Shown one piece after another: positions 17,180 through 25,816 of a stretch of DNA of 64,000 nt. The translations under genes were made by a program, and so were the position numbers. The number at the start of each line of letters is the position of its first letter. Within the stretch, counting starts at the first letter, position 1. The notes beneath the pieces are model-generated. The model ran no database searches. It was not told the DNA's origin and saw only the letters and a list, made by a program, of their open reading frames with translations. Source of the DNA: Maritimibacter sp. (GTDB lineage: Bacteria; Pseudomonadota; Alphaproteobacteria; Rhodobacterales; Rhodobacteraceae); assembly GCA_002695005.1 (NCBI GenBank), contig NZNT01000025.1, positions 62,001 through 126,000 of the forward strand. Direction: 5' to 3'.

Positions 17180-18154
17180 ATGAAAACAGCACTCGTACTC
17201 GGCGCCGGCGGCTTTATCGGCGGGCATCTCGTGAAACGCCTTAAGCGCGAGGGGTTCTGGGTGCGTGGCGTGGACCTTAAATTCCACGAACATGCAGAGA
17301 CGGAAGCGGACGATTTCGTCATCGGCGATCTGCGCGAGCAGGACGTGGTGCGTTCGGTGATCGACCGGCGCTTCGACGAGGTCTACCAACTCGCCGCCGA
17401 CATGGGCGGTGCGGGCTATGTATTCACTGGTGAGAATGACGCCGACATTATGCACAACTCGGCGACCATCAACCTGAACGTGCTGGACGCCTGCCACAAG
17501 CGCAACATCAAGCGGGTGTTCTACTCATCGTCGGCCTGCATGTATCCCGAGCACAACCAGCTCGACCCAGACAACCCGAACTGTGCCGAGGATAGCGCCT
17601 ATCCGGCCAATCCCGACAGCGAATACGGGTGGGAAAAGCTGTTCTCGGAACGCCTCTACCTGGCCTACAACCGCAACTACGGAATGGAGTGTCGGGTCGC
17701 GCGTTATCACAACATCTTCGGCGTCGAGGGCACCTGGGACGGCGGCAAGGAAAAGGCCCCGGCCGCGCTGTGCCGCAAGGTCGCGATGACGCCCGAGGGC
17801 GGCACGATCGAGGTCTGGGGCGACGGGCTGCAAACCCGGTCGTTCCTCTATGTCGACGAATGCGTCGAGGGCTCGACCCGGCTGTTGCGCTCGGAATTCG
17901 AGGGACCCGTGAACATCGGGTCGGAAGAGATGATTTCGATCAACGACCTGGCCAGGATGGTGATCGACCTGTCCGGCAAGGATATCTCGATCCACAACAT
18001 CCCCGGCCCCGAGGGCGTGCGTGGACGCAATTCCGACAACCGGCTGATCCGCGAAAAGCTGGATTGGGAGCCGACCGAGACCCTGCGCGCGGGGATGGAA
18101 AAGACCTACGCCTGGATCGCGGGCGAGGCTGCGCGCCGCCACAACCTCCACTGA
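17180..18154 (+). CDS. GDP-mannose 3,5-epimerase-like NAD-dependent epimerase
   Basis: The 324-residue short-chain-fold epimerase starts with the NAD-binding LGAGGFIGGHLVKRL. It has the catalytic SSSACMYP (Ser/Thr position) and an EYGWEKL motif, where the Tyr-x3-Lys pair would be YGWEK. Beyond the general family, several stretches closely follow plant GDP-mannose 3,5-epimerase as I remember it: ECRVARYHNIFG, TWDGGKEKAPAALCRK, WGDGLQTRSF, VNIGSEEMISIN and IPGPEGVRGRNSDN. That enzyme turns GDP-D-mannose into GDP-L-galactose. The neighbours, a fucosyltransferase-like fusion and sulfotransferases, fit a surface glycan. A related sugar epimerase or dehydratase activity remains possible. Confidence 0.85.
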   Translation: MKTALVLGAGGFIGGHLVKRLKREGFWVRGVDLKFHEHAETEADDFVIGDLREQDVVRSVIDRRFDEVYQLAADMGGAGYVFTGENDADIMHNSATINLNVLDACHKRNIKRVFYSSSACMYPEHNQLDPDNPNCAEDSAYPANPDSEYGWEKLFSERLYLAYNRNYGMECRVARYHNIFGVEGTWDGGKEKAPAALCRKVAMTPEGGTIEVWGDGLQTRSFLYVDECVEGSTRLLRSEFEGPVNIGSEEMISINDLARMVIDLSGKDISIHNIPGPEGVRGRNSDNRLIREKLDWEPTETLRAGMEKTYAWIAGEAARRHNLH

Positions 18155-18185
18155 ACCCGCGGCCGGAACAGACCCTGAAAAACCA

Positions 18186-18211
18186 AAAGCCCCGCGATTT
18201 CGCTGGGCTTT
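18186..18211. terminator. Bidirectional rho-independent terminator
   Basis: AAAGCCC...GGGCTTT arms with an inner GCG/CGC stem form a hairpin 31 bp after the epimerase stop. On the minus strand it is followed by TTTT, serving tRNA-Leu transcription. The T tract on the plus strand is short. Confidence 0.6.
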
Positions 18212-18234
18212 GACGTTCTCCGAAAGTAGAGAAA

Positions 18235-18321
18235 TGGTGCGGTCGAGAAGACTCGAACTTCCACGGGTGTTACCCCACAGCGACCTCAACGCTGCGCGTC
18301 TACCAATTCCGCCACGACCGC
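18235..18321 (-). tRNA. tRNA-Leu (anticodon GAG)
   Basis: On the minus strand an 87-nt gene runs from GCGGTCG to CGACCGC-A-CCA, giving a perfect 7-bp acceptor stem and an encoded CCA. The anticodon arm is CAGCG-TTGAGGT-CGCTG with GAG at positions 34-36, reading CUC/CUU leucine codons. The long variable arm expected of a class II tRNA (around GTGGGGTAACACCCGT) and the T loop GTTCGAGTC are visible. Confidence 0.95.
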
Positions 18322-18523
18322 ACTGTCTTGGCTTGGTGGCGCGCTGAATAGCGCGGGATTCGTGGGATGTGAAGAGGGGAAATCGCATTTCTTGGCAATG
18401 ATACGCAGGCAGCCTGAAATTCGCACATGTACGGGCAAAACCGGCGCGATGCAGGCGAATGCGCGCGACAATCGTTGCCTCGCGGCACCGTGCCGGCCCC
18501 GGTAGACGCCCATATTCAACGGG
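18322..18523. other. Gap upstream of tRNA-Leu, no gene seen
   Basis: Together with the following degenerate fragment, this makes a stretch of nearly 490 bp between tRNA-Leu and the DUF2306 gene. The reading frames here are short, lack ribosome sites and show no recognisable protein pattern. The tRNA promoter should lie just upstream of 18321 on the minus strand, but I cannot fix its boxes with confidence. Confidence 0.4.
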
Positions 18524-18856
18524 GTGTCATCGCTCACGGTGGACGGGAGGGACCACAATCTCACCGAACGCCCCTCGCTCGCCCACGGGGTGTTCGATGA
18601 CTACGGCATGAGCGGCAACACCCATTCGGTCGCGATATTCGGGACCTCGGCAAGCTGGCGCACCGGTGCCGGCGTCGCTTGTTATGCCGGCGTGATCGGC
18701 GGGGCGACGGGCGACGAGGTGGCCGGCGGGGTCGCGATCGAGCACGACAACACCGACATGCTTTACGATATGACGGGGATCGGCGCTCTCGTCGCCAACT
18801 TACACCTTCAGGCGCGGCTGGATTGCCGGTCGCGCCGGACGGCCCAGGCGATATAG
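18524..18856 (+). pseudogene. Possible remnant of a secreted/lipoprotein gene (C-terminal fragment)
   Basis: An open frame of up to 110 codons reads like the C-terminal half of a glycine-rich beta-structured surface protein (DYGMSGNTHSVAIFG, CYAGVIGGATGDEVAGGV, EHDNTDMLYDMTGIGALV). It has no signal peptide and no good ribosome site. In-frame stop TAG at 18503 cuts it off upstream, although the residues between that stop and the GTG already look coding. Its end overlaps the convergent DUF2306 gene. I read it as a decayed fragment beside the tRNA gene. A small intact gene is the alternative. Confidence 0.3.
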
Positions 18857-19323
18857 GCCAGAGCTGCGACGACCATCGCAATGGTCAGTGGCGCGCCGAG
18901 AGTGTTGGCCGACCCCGGCTCACCGCTGCCGAAGACCACTTCGTTCATGATCCGTCCCGGCACGAGGGTCAGGCCCCCGGCAATCCCGAGGCCCCAGAGC
19001 GCGGTACCTTTCATGATCCCCTGATGCGCCTTAACGTTACCCCGGCGGATCTGGCGGATGGCGTTGAACAGGTTGAAAAGCACGAGAAGCGAAAGCGCGT
19101 GTATCGGGCTGAACGGGCCGATGAGCTGGTTCTCCATGATCCAGAAGGATGAGACCGCCGTGACCAGCATGTTGGTCACCCAGGCGTAGCCCGTGATCCT
19201 GTGCAAAAGGTCGCGTTTCCTGCGGAAAAGCGCGAAGGGCGTGAGCAGGATCGATTCCGTCGCAGCTATGACGTGGATCTGGACGGCGAGGTCTGCTTCG
19301 AAAAGCGGCGTGAGGTCGAACAT
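18808..19323 (-). CDS. DUF2306-like integral membrane protein
   Basis: From the ATG at 19323, which has GGAGAG five bases upstream, the product is 171 residues (MFDLTPLFEADL...). It has about four predicted membrane spans: around VQIHVIAATESILLTPF, VTNMLVTAVSSFWI, IHALSLLVLFNLF and a C-terminal LTIAMVVAALAYIAWAV. The pattern of HRITGYAW and HQGIMKG fits the DUF2306 family of bacterial membrane proteins, whose function is not established. The longer frame to 19458 adds an arginine-rich segment with no support. No clear operon partner. Confidence 0.7.
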   Translation of the reverse strand: MFDLTPLFEADLAVQIHVIAATESILLTPFALFRRKRDLLHRITGYAWVTNMLVTAVSSFWIMENQLIGPFSPIHALSLLVLFNLFNAIRQIRRGNVKAHQGIMKGTALWGLGIAGGLTLVPGRIMNEVVFGSGEPGSANTLGAPLTIAMVVAALAYIAWAVRRDRQSSRA

Positions 19324-19463
19324 GGGTCTCTCCATGGCTTGCGTTGCGATGGGAGACGGGTGGCAGGCGGCGCGGTCCGGCGCGAGCCTTGTTACGCGAA
19401 TGCGGCGTCGAAACGCGTGTATGGCAAAGGATTGCCGTTCGCGAAGCGTGAATGGCAATCGCG

Positions 19464-20222
19464 TTACACGTTCAACCCGAGCCTACGCGCGGCTTTCATT
19501 TTCCGCTCGAATCCGATGGCCGAATAGGCCCGCTCGGCCTCGGCGGACCAGAGGCGCTTGCGGTCGACCTCAAGCCCGGTGGCCTTGGTCTTGGTCTCCG
19601 CCGCACGGGCGCGGGCCAGCGCCTCGGGCACGCGCGCCGGGTCGCGGCCCAGCCATCGGGCCAAAGCCTCGCCGCTGGCGTCGCCTTCGAGCAGATCATC
19701 AAAGCTGCAAAAGGCATAGCGGCGCGGCGAAAAGCCCGGCACACGCAGCAGGACGAGGCGCCGGATGCCCAGAAGCTCGTTCCAACGGTCCATCTGGACA
19801 GGCCCCTTCTGCCTGAGGAAGGCCACGAAGGCCGCATCGTCATCTTGGAAATTGTCACGCGACATCCACCGCACGTCACGGCGGCGATAGCGGAAGTCGA
19901 CGAACTCCGACATGAGCGTCTTGCGCGGATGGCGGTAGGTGCAGATGAAGCGCAGGCCGGGAAAACGCAACGGGCGCAGGGCGACCGGGAAATGGCCAAA
20001 AGCCACTTCGCCGTCCTTCAAGCCCCGGATGACTTCCGCGTAGGGCCTGTTCTCAATGGTCGCCGTAGGCGTTTCTATGTTGACGGAAAGCGGGAAATCC
20101 TTGGTGCGCAGCACGTCGTTCAGTCCGACGTGGAAGCCCGTATCGGTGAAGCCGAGCTGGGCGAGGAATTCGGCCGTGAAATAGGTTCCGGCCTTGGGAA
20201 TCGTGTTGATGTAGACCTTCAT
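19464..20222 (-). CDS. Sulfotransferase domain protein
   Basis: The 252-residue protein starts at the ATG at 20222, at once giving the 5'-phosphosulfate loop INTIPKAGTYFTAEFL (residues 4-19). The 3'-phosphate motif is CTYRHPRKTLMSEF (about 100). These are signatures of PAPS-dependent sulfotransferases. A longer frame reaching 20414 adds an unlikely Arg/Cys-rich leader. This is the second sulfotransferase near the epimerase and glycosyltransferase genes, and both may modify the same glycan. The two sulfotransferases are not close relatives, so they probably act on different positions or acceptors. Confidence 0.8.
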   Translation of the reverse strand: MKVYINTIPKAGTYFTAEFLAQLGFTDTGFHVGLNDVLRTKDFPLSVNIETPTATIENRPYAEVIRGLKDGEVAFGHFPVALRPLRFPGLRFICTYRHPRKTLMSEFVDFRYRRRDVRWMSRDNFQDDDAAFVAFLRQKGPVQMDRWNELLGIRRLVLLRVPGFSPRRYAFCSFDDLLEGDASGEALARWLGRDPARVPEALARARAAETKTKATGLEVDRKRLWSAEAERAYSAIGFERKMKAARRLGLNV

Positions 20223-20347
20223 GTCCCGTCTTCGATGCCATCCCTGCCGGGTCTTGATACTGCAAGCAAAGCGCGGGGGAAACGGGCATCGTCTTGTCAG
20301 CGGGCGGTCCGTGGGGGAAACTGCGGTCTGGCAGAAAGGGAACCGAC

Positions 20348-21148
20348 GTGACGCGCACGCCACTTCAGATCGCACGGCAGGAAATGGCCGCACTCGCGCG
20401 CAGTCGCGGCGCATGGGTCGGGCTTACCGCGACCGGCGTGATTCTTGGTCTGGCCGGCCCTTTCGGCACCGATGAGTTCATGCGCCCCCTTCCCAGAATC
20501 CTTTACTGGATCATCGTCGCCGCCATCGGTTTTTTCGTGGGGAGCGCGGTGGCCACGGTCGTCGCCGAAACCCTCCGCGCGCGCAGGGTCGGGCTGTGGA
20601 CCTCGGTGATCGTCGCGGGGGCCTGTGCGGGTGTGGTGAACTTTACCCTTCTCCTCGCCGTGAATGCCGGCGTGTTCGGTGTCGAGTTCCTCGAACTGGA
20701 ACCGCTTCTGATCCTCGGGGCGAACGTCGTCGTCATCTCGATCATCATCGCGGCCGCCTTCGTGGCCATCGAACGGCAGATAACAGGGGCCGAACCGGGC
20801 GAGATGAAGGGCTCCGGCCCAGCCGCCCCCGCCCCGCCCCGGCTGATCGACCGGCTGCCAGTCGACAAACGCGGGCGGCTGATCTCGGTCTCGGTGCAGG
20901 ATCACTATGTCGAAGTCGCGACCACGAAAGGGGCCGAGCTGATCCTCTTGCGCCTCAGCGACGCGATGGGTGAGACGGGCGCGGTGTCTGGGATGCAGGT
21001 GCATCGCTCCCATTGGGTCGCGACCGGCGAGGTCACGGCGGCGCGGCGCGACGGTGCGCGCGCGATCCTCACCATGTCGGACGGGCGTGACATCCCCGTG
21101 AGCCGCACCTATGTCCCTGCGGTGAAGGAGGCGGGGCTTCTCCCGTAG
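20348..21148 (+). CDS. LytTR-domain transcriptional regulator with four membrane spans
   Basis: The GTG at 20348, with GAAAGGG upstream, gives 266 residues. Four hydrophobic segments occupy roughly residues 20-150 ([75 protein letters not shown]). A linker leads to a C-terminal LytTR DNA-binding domain (about 170-266: [35 protein letters not shown]). It is a one-component membrane-anchored regulator. Its signal and targets are unknown. lipB starts 4 bp after it, so the two are probably co-transcribed. An ATG at 20294 is an alternative start. Confidence 0.83.
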   Translation: MTRTPLQIARQEMAALARSRGAWVGLTATGVILGLAGPFGTDEFMRPLPRILYWIIVAAIGFFVGSAVATVVAETLRARRVGLWTSVIVAGACAGVVNFTLLLAVNAGVFGVEFLELEPLLILGANVVVISIIIAAAFVAIERQITGAEPGEMKGSGPAAPAPPRLIDRLPVDKRGRLISVSVQDHYVEVATTKGAELILLRLSDAMGETGAVSGMQVHRSHWVATGEVTAARRDGARAILTMSDGRDIPVSRTYVPAVKEAGLLP

Positions 21149-21152
21149 GCGC

Positions 21153-21800
21153 ATGGTCGAGTGGAAAATCACGGACGGGCTGACCGACTACGATGAAGCG
21201 GTCGCATTCATGGAGGCGCGAGCGGCGGCCATCGCGGCGGGCGAGGCCGAGGAGCTTGTCTGGCTGGTCGAGCACCCGCCGCTCTACACGGCCGGCACGT
21301 CTGCCAAGCCCGCCGACCTCGTCGATGCGGACCGTTTCCCGGTCTACGAGACCAAGCGCGGGGGCCAATACACCTATCATGGCCCTGGTCAGCGCGTGGC
21401 CTATGTCATGCTGGACGTGGGCGCCCGCGGACGCGACGTGCGCGCCTTCGTGAAACAGCTCGAGGATTGGGTGATCGCCGCGCTGGACACGTTCAACGTG
21501 ACCGGCGTCATCCGCGAGGGCCGCGTCGGCGTCTGGGTGGTGCGCAACGACAAGCCCCTCTCGGCCACCGGCGCCCCGCAGGAGGACAAGATCGCGGCAA
21601 TCGGCGTGCGCCTGCGAAAATGGGTGAGCTTTCACGGCATTTCGGTCAACGTGGACCCAGACCTCGACCATTTCACAGGGATCGTGCCGTGCGGCATCAC
21701 CGAACACGGCGTCACATCCCTCGTCGATCTGGGTCTGCCGGTCACAATGGCGGACCTCGACGTGGCGCTGCGGCGCGGCTTTGATACGGTGTTCGGCTAG
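21153..21800 (+). CDS. lipB: Octanoyltransferase (lipoate biosynthesis)
   Basis: LipB moves the octanoyl group from acyl carrier protein to lipoyl domains of 2-oxoacid dehydrogenases and the glycine cleavage system. The 215-residue protein has [13 protein letters not shown] (about residue 32), the [12 protein letters not shown] substrate loop (about 69), and the acyl-thioester Cys in [15 protein letters not shown] (about 175). Length and motifs are normal. It follows the LytTR gene by 4 bp, and its stop overlaps the stop of the convergent lipoprotein gene. Confidence 0.96.
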   Translation: MVEWKITDGLTDYDEAVAFMEARAAAIAAGEAEELVWLVEHPPLYTAGTSAKPADLVDADRFPVYETKRGGQYTYHGPGQRVAYVMLDVGARGRDVRAFVKQLEDWVIAALDTFNVTGVIREGRVGVWVVRNDKPLSATGAPQEDKIAAIGVRLRKWVSFHGISVNVDPDLDHFTGIVPCGITEHGVTSLVDLGLPVTMADLDVALRRGFDTVFG

Positions 21801-22378
21801 TCCACCCGCTCGGTCACAAGCTGTCCGCCCGCCGCAACGGTCCGCCCTCCCGTCGCCACGTCGCCCGACATGGTGCCGGTAAGGTAGAGGCCGAACGGCC
21901 CCACGACGTCCCCGAAAATCACACCATCGACGGCATAGGCCGTGCCATCCGTATCGGTGATCGTGCCATCGGCATTGACCAGAAGCGCCCCCGTGGAAGA
22001 AGACCCCTCCGGGTCCGCAATCGCGCTTGTCCTGTCGATCCGGCCATTCGTGAGCGCGATGGTGCCGGCGACCTCCCGCGCCGTGTCGCTGTTGACGAAA
22101 TCCTGCGCAGCGCCGCTGAGCGCGGCCCCGCCCGCGTCGAACGTGGCGTTCAGCGTCGTATCCCCGATGAAATCGGCAAGGGCCCGCCCGCCGTCCTGCG
22201 GCGATAACAGGAGCAGACCCTCATAGGTCGCGCCACCACTCGTCGGCACCGAAGCGGCGGTGGACGGCAGCCCGGAACTTGCAAAAATGAGGCGGTTGAA
22301 GCCGCTCGCGAGCGGATCGAGGGGCGAGGAACAGGCGGCAAGCATCAGCGCGGCAGCGGACAGCAGGATCGGGCGCAT
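21797..22378 (-). CDS. Lipoprotein with transferrin-binding-protein-like beta domain
   Basis: From the ATG at 22378, with GGAGACTCGAC upstream, the product is 193 residues with a lipoprotein signal ([16 protein letters not shown], lipobox LAAC at about 16-19). The rest is rich in Gly, Ser, Thr and Asp: a [12 protein letters not shown] strand, [20 protein letters not shown], and a late [11 protein letters not shown]. These alternating strands recall the small beta-barrel of TbpB/factor-H-binding-type lipoproteins. No cargo or partner is visible nearby, so the role is unknown. A longer frame to 22567 has no support. Confidence 0.7.
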   Translation of the reverse strand: MRPILLSAAALMLAACSSPLDPLASGFNRLIFASSGLPSTAASVPTSGGATYEGLLLLSPQDGGRALADFIGDTTLNATFDAGGAALSGAAQDFVNSDTAREVAGTIALTNGRIDRTSAIADPEGSSSTGALLVNADGTITDTDGTAYAVDGVIFGDVVGPFGLYLTGTMSGDVATGGRTVAAGGQLVTERVD

Positions 22379-22977
22379 AGTCGAGTCTCCGGAAAAAACG
22401 AGAGGCCGTGTATCGGCGTTAGCGAAAAACCGCCCACCGCTCAAGGCGCATTGCCGTGAACCGCGCGGGACGGGTTCGCCAGCCTGCGCCATTGCAAAAC
22501 GCGATGCGCCACATCGGGAACAGGTCGCCGCGTGGCCCGTCGCCCCTGCGGCGGGCGCCAGAGGCACACTCCGGCGGCAGGCCGCACTGCGAATTACGGG
22601 CGCCTTCGGCCGGGTCTTCCGGGTCTTTATATCCAGCTATGACAGCCTCCGGCCCATGCGGCACAATTAGCGAAGGGGCCTGGTATCATAGAGGTCGTGA
22701 CGTGTTTTACCGGCGGTGCCGATGCGTGACGCACACATCCGTCACGAAGGTGGCACGGATACCTCCGAAAGATGACTCGCCAGAAACGATCCGGACGATC
22801 CGATGCGCGTGATCGCCCCGTGTCGCAGGGCCGCGCCTCGCGCTATCGTGGGCGGATGCGACCAAGCGACCTGTTGCGGGACATTTGCATCCACCCCATC
22901 TTGCGGCCAAAGTCACGTCAGCGCCGGGGCGTCTCGATTCCCCGGCACCGTATCGAATGCAAGCAACGAGGAACGCC
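22379..22977. other. 599-bp gap upstream of cycA, no gene supported
   Basis: The gap lies between the divergent lipoprotein and cytochrome c genes. Open frames in it are Arg/Pro/Cys-rich, lack ribosome sites and run through GC-skewed shadow reading. I see no tmRNA, 6S or RNase P landmarks. The promoters of both flanking genes should lie here. A short inverted pair, GCGTGACG..CGTCACG-like words around 22725-22746, is visible but of unknown meaning. Confidence 0.4.
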
Positions 22978-23436
22978 ATGAAAGCCATCCTGTCTACCGC
23001 CGCCGCCGTTATCGCCCTGTCGGGCGCAGCAGCCTTTGCCGAAAGCCACGAAGCGATGGGTGACGCCGCCGCAGGCGAAAAGGACTTCCGCAAGTGCAAG
23101 TCCTGCCACATGATCTCCGACGCCGACGGCGAGGACATCGTGAAAGGCGGGCGCACCGGCCCGAACCTCTATGGCGTGATCGGCCGCACCGCCGGCACCT
23201 ACGAGGATTTCAACTACGGCGACTCGATCGTGGCCGCCGGTGAAGCGGGCCTTGTCTGGGATACCGAGAACATCGTGGAATACATGGCCGACCCCAAGGC
23301 CTTCCTCGCCGAGTACCTTGACGACGACGGCGCGCGCTCGAAGATGACCTTCAAGCTGCGCGACGGCGAGGACGTGGCCGCGTACCTCGCCACCTTCTCG
23401 GAAGAAGGCGAGATGGAAGAGGGCGAAGAGTCCTGA
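22978..23436 (+). CDS. cycA: Cytochrome c2 / c550 (periplasmic electron carrier)
   Basis: This 152-residue soluble class I cytochrome c carries electrons from bc1 to the cytochrome oxidase. It has a Sec signal peptide ending in AAAFA, the haem site CKSCH (about residue 40), the methionine-ligand region SKMTFKL (about 122), and an acidic C-terminal tail. The sequence follows Paracoccus cytochrome c550 (GEKxFxKCKxCHMI, VKGGRTGPNLYGVIGR). As in Paracoccus denitrificans, it lies just upstream of ctaD. The start has GAGGA upstream. An extension to 22885 is unlikely. A strong terminator follows. Confidence 0.93.
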   Translation: MKAILSTAAAVIALSGAAAFAESHEAMGDAAAGEKDFRKCKSCHMISDADGEDIVKGGRTGPNLYGVIGRTAGTYEDFNYGDSIVAAGEAGLVWDTENIVEYMADPKAFLAEYLDDDGARSKMTFKLRDGEDVAAYLATFSEEGEMEEGEES

Positions 23437-23464
23437 TCCAGACCGGGTCCGCCCGTTGATCCAG

Positions 23465-23495
23465 CGCCCCGCCGATCCATTCGGCGGGGCGTTTT
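23465..23495 (+). terminator. Rho-independent terminator after cycA
   Basis: An 11-bp perfect stem (CGCCCCGCCGA / TCGGCGGGGCG) with a 5-nt loop is followed by TTTT, 29 bp after the cycA stop. It also faces the end of the convergent small gene. Confidence 0.88.
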
Positions 23496-23515
23496 CGTGA
23501 GCACCGGCGCTTGTG

Positions 23516-23755
23516 TCAGGCCCTGCGGATCACATGTCCCAGCAGCCCGCCGTTGAGCGTGTAAGACCTCTCCGCGACCCACCGATGCGCCGAAAGCGCG
23601 TCACGGATCACGTCGCGCGGTACATGAGAGGTATTCGTGGCGTCGGCATGTGTGACGAGCATCACGCGCGTGTGGCGCCCGTCCGCCCCGCCAAGCCAGG
23701 CGTCGAGCTGTGCCGGCGAAGAAATCGTCACCCGTTTGAGTTTGAACCCAGTCAT
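23516..23755 (-). CDS. Small hypothetical protein between cycA and ctaD
   Basis: I do not recognise this protein. From the ATG at 23755 it has 79 residues (MTGFKLKRVTISSPAQLDAW...) with a GAGGG about 10 bp upstream. The composition is that of a small soluble alpha/beta protein, with a hydrophobic strand RVMLVTHAD, a helix DVIRDALSAHRWV, and a C-terminal LNGGLLGHVIRRA. No signal peptide, metal motif or membrane span is visible. The frame continues to 23875, but that part is Arg/Ala-rich and poorly supported. It is read opposite to cycA and ctaD. Confidence 0.55.
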   Translation of the reverse strand: MTGFKLKRVTISSPAQLDAWLGGADGRHTRVMLVTHADATNTSHVPRDVIRDALSAHRWVAERSYTLNGGLLGHVIRRA

Positions 23756-24077
23756 CGTTTCGCGGCCCTCGCGCCAGTTCACCTCGTCACCTGCGCCAGC
23801 ATAGCGCGCAGGCCGCGACCGGCAAAACGCCCAATCCGCCGCCAAAGGCCCCGCGCCGGGGCGCGTCCTTGACACCGATCAATCCGCCCGCTGTGCGACA
23901 ATATGCCCGGAACCGCCGGTTGGCCCTGACGCAGACGCGTTTTCTCGTTGGTTTACATGCAAAAAGGCGCAGATTTGATCGCCGTGAGCGTTGCCCTGTT
24001 CACATTGTCGCAGTAAACACACTTCAATTCCGCAGGGGGAATCCCCTGTGCGCGAGGACAGTTTAAGGGAGACCTCA

Positions 24078-25751
24078 ATGGCGGACGCAGCCATCCAGGG
24101 CCATGACCACGAAGACAACCGCAGTTTCTTCACTCGCTGGTTCATGTCCACCAACCACAAGGATATCGGCATCCTGTACCTGATCGTGTCGGCTCTCGTC
24201 GGCCTGATCTCGGTCAGCTTCACGGTGCTCATGCGACTCGAGCTGATGGACCCGGGTGTCCAGCACATGTGTCTCGAGGGCTTCCGGCTCTTTACCGACG
24301 CAAGCCAGGAATGTACGCCGAACGGCCACTTCTGGAACGTGATGATCACCTACCACGGTGTGCTCATGATGTTCTTCGTCGTCATTCCGGCCCTGTTCGG
24401 CGGCTTCGGCAACTACTTCATGCCGCTTCAGATCGGCGCGCCGGACATGGCGTTCCCGCGGATGAACAACCTGTCGTTCTGGCTTTATGTGACCGGCACG
24501 GCGCTTGGTGTGGCTTCGCTCCTCGCCCCCGGCGGCAACGACCAGCTTGGGTCCGGGGTGGGCTGGGTGCTCTACCCGCCATTGTCGACGACCGAAGGCG
24601 GCTATTCGATGGACCTCGCGATCTTCGCGGTCCACGTCTCCGGCGCCTCCTCGATCCTCGGCGCGATCAACATGATCACGACGTTCCTGAACATGCGTGC
24701 CCCGGGCATGACGCTCTTCAAGGTTCCGCTGTTCTCCTGGTCGATCTTCGTGACCGCGTGGCTCATCCTGCTGGCCCTGCCGGTTCTCGCCGGCGCGATC
24801 ACCATGCTGCTGATGGACCGCAACTTCGGGACGACCTTCTTCGACCCGTCAGGCGGTGGTGACCCGATCCTCTACCAGCACATCCTGTGGTTCTTCGGCC
24901 ACCCGGAAGTGTACATCGTGATCCTGCCCGGCTTCGGCCTCGTCAGCCACGTCTTCGCGACCTTCGCCCGCAAACCGGTCTTCGGCTACCTGCCGATGGT
25001 CTGGGCACTGATCGCCATTGGCGTGATCGGCTTCGTCGTCTGGGCGCACCACATGTACACGGTTGGCATGTCGCTCCAGCAGCAGTCCTACTTCATGCTG
25101 GCCACGATGGTTATCGCGGTGCCGACCGGCATCAAGATCTTCTCGTGGATCGCGACGATGTGGGGCGGCTCGATCGAGTTCAAGACACCGATGCTCTTCG
25201 CCATCGGCTTCCTGATCCTGTTCACCATCGGCGGCGTGACCGGCGTGGTGCTCTCGCAAGCAGGCGTCGACCGGGTCTATCACGACACCTACTACGTCGT
25301 GGCGCACTTCCACTACACCATGTCGATGGGTGCGGCCTTCACCATCTTCGCCGGGATCTACTACTGGCTGGGCAAGATGTCGGGCCGTCAGTACCCGGAA
25401 TGGGCCGGCAAGGTTCACTTCTGGCTGTTCTTCATCGGCGTGAACCTCACCTTCTTCCCGCAACACTTCCTGGGCCGTCAGGGGATGCCGCGCCGTTACA
25501 TCGACTATCCGGATGCCTTCGCATACTGGAACAAGCTGTCGTCGATGGGTGCGTTCCTCTCCTTCGCCTCGTTCATCTTCTTCTTCGGGATCATCGCCTA
25601 CACGCTGATGGCCGGTCGTCGCGTGACCGAGAAGAACTACTGGAACGAGTACGCGGACACGCTCGAGTGGACGCTGCCCTCGCCGCCGCCGGAGCACACG
25701 TTCGAACAGCTCCCCAAGCGCGAAGACTGGGACAAGTCGCACGCCCACTAA
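24078..25751 (+). CDS. ctaD: Cytochrome c oxidase subunit I (aa3 type)
   Basis: This is the catalytic subunit of the haem-copper oxidase that reduces O2 and pumps protons in the inner membrane. The 557-residue protein has twelve membrane spans and the expected ligands: [14 protein letters not shown] (haem a His), [17 protein letters not shown] (CuB His and the cross-linked Tyr), WAHHMYTVG (two CuB His), and [10 protein letters not shown] (haem a3 and haem a His). The start at 24078 has AAGGGAGA upstream, and an in-frame ATG at 23991 is not supported. A small GC-rich hairpin (24033-24048) lies in the leader. It stands alone, and the ctaC-B-G-E genes are not in the window. Confidence 0.98.
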   Translation: MADAAIQGHDHEDNRSFFTRWFMSTNHKDIGILYLIVSALVGLISVSFTVLMRLELMDPGVQHMCLEGFRLFTDASQECTPNGHFWNVMITYHGVLMMFFVVIPALFGGFGNYFMPLQIGAPDMAFPRMNNLSFWLYVTGTALGVASLLAPGGNDQLGSGVGWVLYPPLSTTEGGYSMDLAIFAVHVSGASSILGAINMITTFLNMRAPGMTLFKVPLFSWSIFVTAWLILLALPVLAGAITMLLMDRNFGTTFFDPSGGGDPILYQHILWFFGHPEVYIVILPGFGLVSHVFATFARKPVFGYLPMVWALIAIGVIGFVVWAHHMYTVGMSLQQQSYFMLATMVIAVPTGIKIFSWIATMWGGSIEFKTPMLFAIGFLILFTIGGVTGVVLSQAGVDRVYHDTYYVVAHFHYTMSMGAAFTIFAGIYYWLGKMSGRQYPEWAGKVHFWLFFIGVNLTFFPQHFLGRQGMPRRYIDYPDAFAYWNKLSSMGAFLSFASFIFFFGIIAYTLMAGRRVTEKNYWNEYADTLEWTLPSPPPEHTFEQLPKREDWDKSHAH

Positions 25752-25773
25752 GGGCTGACGGCTGAGACAACCG

Positions 25774-25805
25774 AAAGGCCCGGGCGGAAACGTCCGGGCC
25801 TTTTT
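25774..25805 (+). terminator. Rho-independent terminator after ctaD
   Basis: A 13-bp stem (AAAGGCCCGGGCG / CGTCCGGGCCTTT, one G-T pair) closed by a GAAA tetraloop is followed by further T residues, 23 bp after the ctaD stop. Confidence 0.92.
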
Positions 25806-25816
25806 CGTAAGGGACG

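Noticed and set aside
22456-22812. 118-codon frame upstream of cycA
   Set aside because: Arg/Pro/Cys-rich, no ribosome site and no resemblance to any protein family.
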